From contig CALSCR010002518.1 of the NCBI GenBank assembly GCA_943704495.1, positions 1 through 64,000 of the forward strand: 64,000 bases of DNA. Direction: 5' to 3'. Below, one piece after another: positions 1 to 8,983 of this stretch; within the stretch, counting starts at the first letter, position 1; every line of letters starts with the position of its first letter. This DNA is from Pigoraptor chileana (lineage: Eukaryota; Opisthokonta; Filasterea). The position numbers were made by a program, and so were the translations under genes. The notes beneath the pieces are model-generated. The model was given only the letters and a program-made list of their open reading frames with translations. It had not been told where the DNA came from and did no database searches.

Positions 1-175
1 TGTATGTATGTATGTATGTATGTATGTATGTATGTATGTATGTATGTATGTATGTATGTATGTATGTATGTATGTGTTTATGTATGTATGTATGTATGTA
101 TGTATGTATGTATGTATGTATGTATGTATGTATGTATGTGTGTTTGTATGTATGTATGTATGCATGTATGCTTGT
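1..175. repeat. (TATG)n microsatellite
   Basis: Nearly pure tetranucleotide repeat TATG/TGTA with a few substitutions (for example TGTTTATG near 75 and TGTGTTTG near 139), decaying into TGCATG variants by about 185. It lies immediately upstream of a splice acceptor at 231-235, so it is most likely inside an intron of the DNAJB-type gene. The open frames through it are only low-complexity MYVC repeats and are not coding. Confidence 0.95.
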
Positions 176-235
176 CATGCATGCATACATGTATTGTGTG
201 CGTTTGAAGATTTGAATGACATTTGCCTCTTACAG

Positions 236-1318
236 GTATCGACGACAGGCATTGCGGTGGCATCCAGACAAAAATCCAGGCAATCGAGACGAAGCTGAGG
301 TCAAATTTAAGCTGATATCCGAGGCATACGAGGCGCTTTCTGACCGTGAGTGACAACCAATTTCTTCGTCTCGTTGAATGCAGCCGCAGTGTCGCTGACA
401 CCGACTATTCTTCTGCATGATTGCTCCGTCACAGCCGCCAAGCGTCGCATATTCGATCTTTACGGCGAGACGGGACTGAAAGAGGGTGCTCCTGCTGGTC
501 AAGGTGAATTTCTTACTGTGTGACTAATTTGCGACGTGCATTTGTTCATTTGTGCTCTGACAACACATGTTTTATTCCACAGGTGCTGCGTTTGATGACA
601 GGTTTGACGGCTTCCACGGCTTCCATGCGCACGATCCCTCTGAGCTGTTCCGCCAGTTCTTTAGCGGTGCGGACCCCTTTGCATCGTTCTTTGGCGGGCG
701 CGAGGCTTTCGGCGGCAACGAATTTTTCAGCCCTGGGATAGACGATCCGTTTTTTTCGAGCACGCCTGGCCGCATCTCGCGCTTCTTTGATCCAATTGGA
801 AGGTGCGTTCCGAAAAACCATGCGTTAGGCGGCCAGATCAGATTTGCTAATCGTGTGTGGTTCGAAGACTGACATGCGCATTCCAACGTAGCTCGATCGG
901 TGACCGACGTGGAACATGGCCGTACCACCGACCATCGCGCACACGATCGCCTGGCGGGCAGTTTGGCACTGCGGGCGGTGAGGCCAGGATATCAGGGACA
1001 GGCGGCATCAACATGACACGAACGTCGACATCCTCCTACACAGTGAATGGCAAGCGCACTGTCAAGCGGACGGTTGTAAAGGTGCGTTTGCGACTGGCAA
1101 ACGATGTGGCCGTAACAGACAAGCGTGAGGATTGCCACTTGCGGACATTCCAGCCAACGCCATCAGTGTCGAGCACTCACATATTCCATTATGAATTTAT
1201 CGCGCAGAACGGTGTGACTACGGTTGAGGTCGAGGAAGACGGGGTACTCGTGTCCCGTACCGTGGACGGTGTTCCGGACGGTATTCAACAGCAGCAGACA
1301 TCACGAATAAAGGCATAA
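236..1318 (+). CDS. DNAJB-type Hsp40 co-chaperone, 3' part (5' exon outside window)
   Basis: Class B J-protein that would stimulate Hsp70 ATPase and help handle unfolded proteins in the cytosol or nucleus. Exons 236-345, 435-503, 583-802, 892-1081 and 1208-1318 join in frame. The first begins inside the J domain: [16 protein letters not shown] holds the catalytic HPD, and helices III-IV follow ([14 protein letters not shown], then [11 protein letters not shown]). A Gly/Phe-rich segment comes next ([24 protein letters not shown]). The C-terminal part is Ser/Thr-rich with [17 protein letters not shown] and [10 protein letters not shown], the pattern of DNAJB6/DNAJB2 proteins. There is no zinc finger and no long DNAJB1-type peptide-binding domain. 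The start codon and J-domain helix I must lie before position 1. It converges on the phosphatase gene, with 97 nt between the two stops. The family is clear; the exact DNAJB subtype is inferred. Confidence 0.9.
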
Positions 1319-1415
1319 CAGCTGGTGTGCTTGAAATTCGCTTGTTGGCGTGCCCGTGTAGTGAGGCTGCATTCGACGCCTATTAAATGCCCGTGATGGA
1401 GTGCGTCCGAAGGCA

Positions 1416-3111
1416 CTAGCGCCCGGCATGAACAGTGCGTTCGACAAATGCGGCGTCGCGATCCGCATTGCGCTTGGAGAAGTGCACAAGCCGCCAGTCA
1501 TCCCACATGGCTCCAACGGTAATTACGGCGAACGAATCATGCTCGAATATAAAATTGGACTCTGGAGCCGAAAGAACCGTGGTCGCCCACCGGGCACGTG
1601 GCAGACGGACACTGAGGTTCTGGCGAGATGGCCACGCCCCGGATGCGTACAGATCGACAATGCCGCGACCCGCGCGAAGTAGGTCGAGCATCGGCCCCGC
1701 AGCGTTGTTGTGTTGGTGGCCGCGCACAACCCCGCGCAGGCGCACATCCCGTTCAGGGGATGCGGCGGCATCGACAAGCCACTCGAAAAGTGCACGGCCG
1801 TACGCGAGACCGCGCCCCGGCAAGAGACGCAAGGCTGGCCAAGCTCCCTCGTGGGCAATGAGATCGTGCCACATAAGACCAAACGACATGGGCCGCGCTG
1901 CATCACGTGACCGTGCATTGGAGAGCTCGGCAGTGAGGCGCTTGTCGGCTGCCACATCCTCGCGAATGGCGCTGTGGATGTGCTGCCCGGCGCCAGTGTC
2001 AAACTGCAGCTTGTATAACGCACTCAGTCGCCTGATCTCCGTAACGTGCTCGGCGTCTCCATGTAACCCCGCCAGAAGGTCCCGAGGCGAGTATCCCATT
2101 TCCCAGCTGCCGTGGGACAGTTGTACATAGTCGTGATCGCACTGTGTGCCCTCATCACAGGACGGCCCTAGATAGTAGGCTGCAGGCATATATCGATAGA
2201 CCGCATATAGACGCGCCGCTCGGGATTCAATTTGCGGCATTTTGGCATCAAGCTCTTCATGCAATCCATAAACAGCGTTGAGAGAAGGATCCTCGTGATT
2301 GCCGCGTATGATGGCCACTGCCGGTGTTGGGATAGATATGGGGCACATTAGAACACACAGGGTATGCCAAAGAACCATATTAACATATAGAAACTTGCAA
2401 TGAGGAGCACGCACCTCTCCCAGGATTTGCGTTGTGCAGTCGGAGAGCCGTATAAATAACTTCCAGTGACCGACGGCCCCGATCGACCATGTCACCTAGG
2501 AATGCGGCATGCCACCCAGGGGCCAAGGTCCAGTCGTCACGCAGGGCGCCCAGCACATCCCGCATGTGCACAAGAGTGCGGGCGAGTGATCGCGCACTGC
2601 CGTGAATGTCGCCCCAGATTGCCACACGCGACCCGCAGGGAAGCTGCCATCGCTCGACAAAGGGCACAAACCGAAGCGAGTCGGGCCCATCAGTGGCCGA
2701 AAAGAAGGCAGACAGGTTCAGAGGCGAGTGCTGCCCATGCACCCACGCTGCTCGACCAAGCCGGGAAGCCCTAAACGATGCGAATTCACCCAAAACAGAC
2801 TCCATCATACCGTAATCGCGGGGAGAGAATGAGCGCATGTCTTCCATCGCAGCCACCCATTCGCCAAGGGGGGGAACAATGGATGAAAGCTGTAAATCTG
2901 CGTCATCAACGGCGCACGCAGAGAGGAGCGGAAAGGGAACGGCGGCGTCCTGTTTCATATTTTTTGGCTCGTTGGCATGCTCGTTTGTTTCCATTGTGTG
3001 CGTATATGAGTGTTCGTTGAGTTGCCCATAGCAAAATGCGGCAGTTGCGGCGAGTACAAGAACGACAGGCGCAATAGCAGCAACAGCCGCAGACCAAGTC
3101 GAGCGTGCCAT
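1416..3111 (-). CDS. membrane-anchored PPP-like Ser/Thr phosphatase (calcineurin-type metallophosphoesterase)
   Basis: Two exons, 2415-3111 and 1416-2317, give 532 residues. Residues about 8-28 form a single hydrophobic helix near the N-terminus (AAIAPVVLVLAATAAFCYG), suggesting a signal anchor with the catalytic domain on the far side of a membrane. The two-metal PPP motifs are in order: GDIHG (about 167), GDMVDRG (about 206) and RGNHE (about 237, just after the intron junction). Later come GLMWHD, RGHQHN and TTVLSAPESN, which resemble the PPP segments DLLWSDP, RGH and VFSAPNY. All metal ligands visible in these motifs are kept. Substrate is unknown. The spacing between motifs is longer than in PP1/PP2A, so this is a divergent PPP relative. 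A TATA box lies about 45 nt upstream of the ATG. Confidence 0.85.
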
Positions 3112-3154
3112 GTGCGCTTGCGAGGGAGCCTAGCGTGAACAGAAACAAACTCAT

Positions 3155-3164
3155 CCCTTTTATA
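3155..3164 (-). promoter_or_regulatory. TATA box of the phosphatase gene
   Basis: Reading the minus strand, TATAAAAGGG lies 44-53 nt upstream of the phosphatase ATG at 3111. This is a canonical TATA element and implies a very short 5' leader of roughly 20 nt. No transcript data are available. Confidence 0.6.
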
Positions 3165-3503
3165 GTTGCATTTCGCTGTCTTATTTGACGTATGCAGGAT
3201 TGTTCGTGGTTGTCAAACACGAGTACATATCAAAGCGACTCAAGGGGTCCAGACCACTGACAGAATTAAAATTGTAACGACTAACCCTCACAAATCAGTC
3301 CAATTAACAATAACCCTAGCACTTGTGATACCCTAAGGAACGTTGTGTGAACTTGATGGGGTGCCCCGCGGAAAAGCCAAACGCATATAACTATTTGACT
3401 GGCTTACTAACATAAAGTAGGGGCTGCCGAATACGTGCTGGTGGAGACTGTGTGATAGAGGCTATGAGCGACAAGATCTACCGGCGGCGAACGGAGAGAA
3501 TGT
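3165..3503. other. intergenic, nothing recognised
   Basis: Spacer between the tandem minus-strand PDCD7 and phosphatase genes. It is AT-richer than its surroundings and holds no convincing open frame, repeat or RNA structure. Confidence 0.6.
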
Positions 3504-4607
3504 TCAGGTTATCGGCTCTGCAACTGCGTATACAGCCCACTCTGCCGACGAGGGGGCAGGAGGCGGAACAAGACGCGCAGGCACATTCGAGCCTCGACCA
3601 GGAGCAGTAAGTTGTGCGTCCCATGCGCGCCTGCATGACAGTCACAAACCGCCGAATGAAAAAAGAATGCATTGGTGAGCACAACAAAGAGTTCGCCACC
3701 ACTGTCACGGGAACAAGAGAAATAACCAGAAAGCGCAAAATATAATACATTCTCACCGCACAGCGATCAGGCCCAATACGGAGTCATACGCCTGGGCATA
3801 GTAGGCGGCCATGCCCTCCGATAGATTTGGAGACAGGCAGAGAGTGTCCCTGTAGAGGCTGCGGGCAGCAGGGGTGACGGACGGCGCGCTCGCGGGGACC
3901 GTACTCACAAAAGGGGGGTCATCTGCCGTCGAGGCCAACATAGCCTCCACCACGCGGCACTCTCCAGCATACACATCAGCCTGCGTCCGCAGTACAGCGC
4001 GCATGTGCCTTAGTGCCGACCCAAAGTCTTCTGCGCACTCGTCCACGAAATCGGCCTGCTTGCGAGCACGCTCCTGTCGAAGAGCCCGCAAGCGCTCAAG
4101 AGTGTCAAGAATATCACTCCACACAGCAAGGTCCTCTATTTTGGCGTGAATCTCGGCAAGAGTCTCTCCAGCGTCGTTTTGCAAAGTCTCCTCGCGAATG
4201 AGGGCTGCCTCAGCGGCAAGCCGCCGTGCCCGCCACGCATCTGCAGCCGCATCACATGCGATGGACTCGGCTAGTTGTCGAGAGCGCGCAGCACTTGCCC
4301 TCTCCACACGCCGCTTTCGTCGCTCGGGCCACGACTGTGCGCGGCGCTTTTTTCGTCGCGCAGACACAGAGCGCGCAAGTGTCTGGACCGATGCAACAGC
4401 CTCTCCCAATTTCGCCGCATCCCCTTCATTGTGGACCTCACCGGCAGTCTCCACGTTTTCCACCGCATTGTCAACAAGAGTCTTCAAATTGCGGCTCCCG
4501 TCATTGTTGGCACCTTCGACAGGAGCCGGCAGCTCAGCAGCTCGGCGGGACACGAGCGCGGCCGCCACCACGTGGGCGGTGCGTGCAATGCTACTTGCTT
4601 CGGCCAT
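3504..4607 (-). CDS. PDCD7: PDCD7 / U11-59K minor-spliceosome protein
   Basis: Component of the U11/U12 di-snRNP, which recognises U12-type introns in the nucleus. Exons 3757-4607 and 3504-3630 give 325 residues. The N-terminal third is Ala-rich, followed by a highly basic Arg/Lys-rich helical stretch (about residues 80-130). The C-terminal half tracks human PDCD7 segment by segment: a helix with ILDTLERLRALRQER (human ILRALEKLRKLRKE), then ALRHMRAVLRTQADVYAGE, then AAYYAQAYDSVLGLIAVR. Across the intron it continues as AWDAQLTAPGRGSNVPA and LVPPPAPSSAEWAVYAV, matching the human tail from HDWDQYLVP to WVLPPLPSNDIWATAV. The match of the second exon supports both identity and splice sites. It is shorter than human (485 aa) because the Pro-rich N-terminus is missing. 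Comparison is from memory, without alignment software. Confidence 0.82.
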
Positions 4608-5052
4608 ATTGCACAGACCGTTGTTTCAAACGGAAGAGGTTAACATAAGCTTGTCAATATTCGCTGCCCCGGCGCGCACTGCTACGCCAGTGGCAGTAGA
4701 CTTCATCCATTGACAGAGTGCAGCGTGAGTGTTGTTCCCAGCCCAGCAAGCAGCGCCGACAGAGTGAATCAGAATGCAAAGAAAGCAATCTGGGACTCGG
4801 TCGGACGCACGGATTGGCCGGCGGGTGGAAAATGTGGCTGAAACTCAGTCCACTTCCAGATCAATTCGCTCGACCCGTTGAAAGAGCACTTCCTTGAATG
4901 GAATGCGAAACACAGTGACTGACTGCCAACTCCAGGCCTCCAAGTCAGCACAACAGACAAATTGGCAAGCTATTGATGATGAAAACAAGGGAACCAAAGC
5001 TTGTGTGTCTGGATAATTTTGACGGTATTTGCTGGCTTCAATCGATACAGCC
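4608..5052. other. divergent intergenic region, PDCD7 (-) / WDR34 (+)
   Basis: 445 nt that must hold the promoters of both genes. I see no clear TATA box or X-box. Short open frames on both strands have no recognisable product. Confidence 0.5.
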
Positions 5053-7476
5053 ATGTTTGCCGATAGTGATGCTGAAACAGTTGGGTTTCCCTCTAGCTGG
5101 GAGCGAGTGAGGTATGCATGTCTGTAATATTGTGTGTGAGGCAATGAGTGCATGCGTGCGTGGTGTAGCAACGCCAACGGAAAATGTATTATAGCACTCC
5201 TTAGTAGACATCGGAAATTTCTGCATTGACCAGATCACATCACATCCTCGTGCATTATTCCTCGAAGGCGTACGGAAACCGTAGCTGCGCAGACCAAAGA
5301 GTCAAGTCAGAAGGAGCGCGCAACACAGACGCACTCTGTCACAACCTCAGAGGTATTTTCGACTGTTGTCCTCATATGCACGAATGTTAACCTTTTATCC
5401 CAGTTATAGAATAGCGATATCCAGTCCCTCACCCATCCCGCCTTTATATTATATCCCTTCCTAGTCGCAAACGGAGCCTGAACGCAAAACCGGCCTGTCT
5501 CTTGCGGATGCGGATACAGCCGTTCTTGGGGCATTTCTGCGGCGGGTCGAAGGTGTTGTATGTGAACAGCTCAAGCTTAACGTGCAGAGTCACGCTTTTG
5601 ACGGTGGGTCCGCGCTTTGGCCCTGCTGGTCCATATGGTGTACGCTTGCGTTGATGGGCGGGCGTTGTGGCGTCTGACGGCTTGGCTGTTGTCGTTGCAG
5701 GATATGATGTCCAGTGGGAAGAAGCGGCAACGTCCGTCTCGTGCACACACGTGCTGCGCAACGGCGCCCTGGACGAAAGCGCTACGATGCCCATTACGGG
5801 CGTGGCGTGGAACTGCGCGGGGTCGGTGGTGGCTGCTGCGTCGGGGCGTGTTGACCACCAGGACTGGTGCACACACCGGTCACACGTGTGCACATGGAGC
5901 ATTGACAGGAGGGGCATTGACCGAAACCGCCCGGACATGTCCCTGGATGTCCCCGGGTGTGCGATGGCCCTGGCCTTCCACCCAGAATTCCCCTCGTGGC
6001 TTGCATGTGGCACCTTCAACGGCGACGTCATCGTCTGGGATCTCTCACGTGACGACGATCCGGTTCTGTGCTCGTCAGCGCGTGACGACGATCGGAGCCA
6101 TAGGGAGGCCGTGACGGGCCTCGCATGGCTTGAGGATGGGACGGGCTCTGCTGTGGGGGGTGGTGGCGTCGGCGCCTTCACATCTGTGGTTTCTTGGAAA
6201 CTGCTCACGACGGGCGCTGACGGTCGCGCCGTCCTGTGGCATGTCCCGTCGCGTGCAGGCTCCAGACTCGAACCTTTGCGCCAGTTTGCATTGCGGGCAG
6301 AGGGCGTCGCCCGGGATGGAACCTATGGGGGTCGCCGGGCACGAGAAAATGCTGAACTGGGGGCAACTTGTGTCGGGATAGCAAGTCGGGAAGACAAGAG
6401 TAACTTCATCGTGGGAACAGAAAACGGTGGCGTGTTCAAGTGCTCGTTAAATCCTCGAGGGCGCGTAGCTATCCAGGGTGTGTTGGTTTTCTGATTCATG
6501 CTAGAGTGCGTGTCCGACTGCGATTACTACTGCGAATACTGCGAAGAACAATGCACTACTAATCCTTGGCGGCATATCTTCCATGTTTTTTCGTGCGTGG
6601 GCATCGTGTTTGCAGGGCTAGATTCGGACGCAGTGTCGCCCATTGTTTTTGCATTCGCCCCTCATGCAGGCCCTGCTTACGGCGCGGATTGCTCGCCATT
6701 TCATCGCAATCTGTTCATCACGTGCAGCACGGATGGTTCGGTGCACTTGTACAGCCAGCTCCAGGTTTGTGAACTCCACTCACCTCTATCTTAATCCCTC
6801 GCTCACTTTCCCCGATTGATTAGATATGAAAAAGTGTTGTATCGCACGAACGCTCGGTTGCACCCTTTGGCTGATTCGTATTGTGAACTCTCAGCCTGTG
6901 ACTGAGTTCTGATTGCAACGCGATTGTGGATGAAAGACGCACTTTGCTGCTCAATTAAACCGACCCGACCCATATTAACCCTCGCAGTCAAAACCAATTC
7001 TAACCATGGATGTGGGGCTGGGCGCTGTGTTTGCCGTGGGATGGTCTCCCGCAAGGCCGCTTGTGTTCGCGGGAGTGACGTCCGAAGGACGCTTATTTGT
7101 GTACGATTTGAAGGTGAAGTAGAGCTCTATTATCTTTCCTCATTACTGCCTGTTGATCCCACAGCGTGGTGTGTGTGGTTTTTACTGAGATTATGACCAT
7201 GTGATCCAGCGATTTCCTCTCGTGTGCTCGTCATTGACATGCATCAATTTCTCACTGCAGGCCAACCGAAACACGCCGACTGCCGTGTTTGATGCAGCGC
7301 CTCCGAAGCATGCAGCACAGGCGTTGGCATTCAACGCACGCCGCCCGCAGCTCCTGGCGACCGGTGACTCAGCTGGCAACTTGCGTGTGTGGCGTCTCAG
7401 CGATGAGTTTGTGCTTATTCAGGGCGGCGAGACAGCGCGGTTTCGCGAACTTGCACGTACCGGCATTGACGCTTGA
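5053..7476 (+). CDS. DYNC2I2: WDR34 / DYNC2I2, intermediate chain of cytoplasmic dynein-2
   Basis: Intermediate chain of the retrograde intraflagellar-transport motor; it scaffolds light chains and binds the dynein-2 heavy chain. Exons 5053-5111, 5268-5352, 5465-5603, 5701-6477, 6616-6764, 6988-7113 and 7261-7476 give 516 residues (human 536). The N-terminus is a light-chain platform: TQT (about residues 39-41, in KERATQTHSV) and SQTE (49-52) resemble LC8 anchors. AFLRRVEGVVCEQL, QSHAFDG and YDVQWEE match the conserved human linker. WD40 blades follow: ITGVAWNCAGSVVAAASGR, AFHPEFPSWLACGTFNGDV, ADCSPFHRNLFITCSTDGS, VGWSPARPLVFAG and LATGDSAGNLRVWRLSDEF. Identity is near certain. The first two exon borders (start 5053, acceptor before 5268) are the least certain part. 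It lies convergent with the deaminase gene, 24 nt apart. Confidence 0.93.
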
Positions 7477-7500
7477 GCTCACAGTCAGAGAAAGTCAGTC

Positions 7501-8177
7501 TCATCTGCGCGGCGCAAGCAAGTGATTGTTTGGAGCAAGACAGGCCTCCTCAAAGCCCTCCAGCAGGTCGACGCGCGTCCCGCCGCGGCATAAGTCGTCG
7601 ATGCCGGAGCAGTGGCGCACAAAATGGTCGGGCTCACGCACTCCAACAACAACACGTCCGATTTGTGCGTCTCGGATCAGCTGGGCACATGGCGTATTCC
7701 CCGAGAGGCCTGCACGAGTATGCAGCGATGTTATTTACCCACAAGTCACGTGCATGCGGCATCGCGCTGCAAAGTCCACAAATCGACCCACGTTTGCTGC
7801 ATGGCTCCATTGTGGTGTATAAAGTTGCTTGCTCGACAGCGAAATCTTGATATTTCAATTTATGGAGAGCACACTCCTTCAAATAATGAGTTGATGAAAT
7901 GCATTTCAGTGTGATGCACATTGCCCACGAATACGAAGGAAACGCAAAGAAAGCGTACCTCTGCATGAGTATTTCCGGGAAGCACCCTACTAAAGCCAGT
8001 CGCCATGACATGACCATCGCACACAATGACACACCTGCATGCAGAAAATAGTTTCTGTCAATGCAAACCGAGTTCCCAGACACCAAAGACAGACTACATG
8101 CCACGAGATGCTCACCCGACACAGTATGCACTCTCCACAGCCTCGGATTTGTTGGCTTCTGCAACCGCGAGTGACAT
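7501..8177 (-). CDS. stand-alone CDA-superfamily deaminase (RibD/Rib2-like)
   Basis: Zinc-dependent nucleoside or pteridine-type deaminase of 143 residues. Exons 8116-8177, 7959-8034, 7792-7876 and 7501-7709 join exactly in phase. It begins near the first strand (YCVGCVIVCDGHVMATGFSR) and carries the zinc and proton-shuttle motif HAEECALHKL. The second motif is TMEPCSKRLSGNTPC, giving the pattern HAE...PC-x9-C. The long spacing in the second motif resembles RibD-type riboflavin deaminases and a related fungal group rather than cytidine deaminase (PCxxC). VVVGVREPDHF and GIDDLCRGGTRVDLLEGFEEACL complete the fold. There is no reductase domain, unlike bacterial RibD. Substrate cannot be read from sequence: a riboflavin-pathway pyrimidine or a nucleotide are both possible. 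All catalytic residues appear intact. Confidence 0.85.
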
Positions 8178-8340
8178 AAAATGCGAGTCCAACTCAGGTC
8201 CATTGACTTGCGGCATCTTCCAAAGGGTGAGAATTACCTAAGCTTGCTCGGATGTTTGGCCCTCAGTGTCATTTTCTCATGACTGTCCACAGATGTTGTG
8301 TTGGACTTTGGACTCACCCATTAATGAGCAAATAATCCAG

Positions 8341-8355
8341 GGGTACTCAGTACCC
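8341..8355. promoter_or_regulatory. short palindrome GGGTACT-C-AGTACCC
   Basis: Seven-base perfect inverted arms around one base. The 12-mer CAGGGGTACTCA covering its left half (8338-8349) recurs at 50235-50246 in the RIC8/SART3 promoter region. Confidence 0.4.
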
Positions 8356-8390
8356 TCAGGCTGTGTGCCCGATGATGACGTTAGCCAGCC

Positions 8391-8402
8391 GATCACGTGA
8401 TC
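8391..8402. promoter_or_regulatory. palindrome GATCACGTGATC (E-box core)
   Basis: Perfect 12-bp palindrome around CACGTG, the core bound by bHLH-type factors. The 11-mer GATCACGTGAT is repeated at 40036-40046 upstream of the CatSper gene. Confidence 0.4.
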
Positions 8403-8472
8403 AGATGGGCGATTTTTTCAAATTTGATCTGACGTCAGTGCCCGTTTGTGCGTCAATGCAATCACTATCCTC

Positions 8473-8487
8473 GTTGCCACGGGCAAC
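8473..8487. promoter_or_regulatory. RFX-type X-box GTTGCC-ACG-GGCAAC
   Basis: A perfect inverted repeat of the RFX half-site GTTGCC with a 3-base spacer, 497 nt upstream of the dynein A ATG and 296 nt upstream of the deaminase ATG. RFX factors drive ciliary genes in animals and some relatives through this motif. Whether this organism has an RFX protein cannot be seen here. Confidence 0.55.
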
Positions 8488-8983
8488 ATTCGGTGGGCAG
8501 GAATTTTGTGAAAAGACTGCGCAGCATCTGAAATTTGGGCAAAATCGGGACACGTTCTACATTAATGCTACGAGCGAGTCCGTCCCACCCTCCACACTTT
8601 CTCAGGATCTTTTTTTTTCGGCACCAGATGTGTCGTCTCTCTGGGACACCGCGCATCGGCACACACACCACTGTCACTTCCTCCCTCTCATGCATCAACG
8701 GTAAACTGCACACACATGCACACACCAGAATTGAGGGGTATGTATAAAATAACAGTGAAAATTATTGCAATCAACATTCAAACTGAGAAGCAACGCGGCA
8801 GGACCGTGGACTCGTTGATACGAAGGAGACTATCTGCCTCTCTCTGGGCATACACAACAGCCGAGACAACTCAGAAAAACATGAGCATCTGAAGCCACAT
8901 AGCAAACGTATATATTATTACCGGGTCCATCGGCGCATTGCTCTCTGCAGCCGTTGCCCGCCAAGGCGTGATCTGTGTCAAGA

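Larger units (their letters stand above)
8178..8983. other. divergent promoter region, deaminase (-) / dynein A (+)
   Basis: About 800 nt between the two start codons. It holds a short palindrome (8341-8355), a CACGTG-centred palindrome (8391-8402), a perfect X-box (8473-8487) and a TATA-like TATAAAAT at 8743-8750. An open frame at 8363-8704 has no family resemblance and unbiased codon use, and is judged non-coding. Confidence 0.6.

Noticed and set aside
1-401. Cys/Tyr/Val repeat proteins from the TATG array
   Set aside because: Translation of a microsatellite in all frames; not genes.
4845-5177. 110-codon minus-strand open frame
   Set aside because: Overlaps the WDR34 first exon and its upstream region; no splice or family support.
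8363-8704. Possible small gene upstream of dynein A
   Set aside because: No similarity, unbiased codon use and overlap with the X-box and palindromes; better read as promoter.
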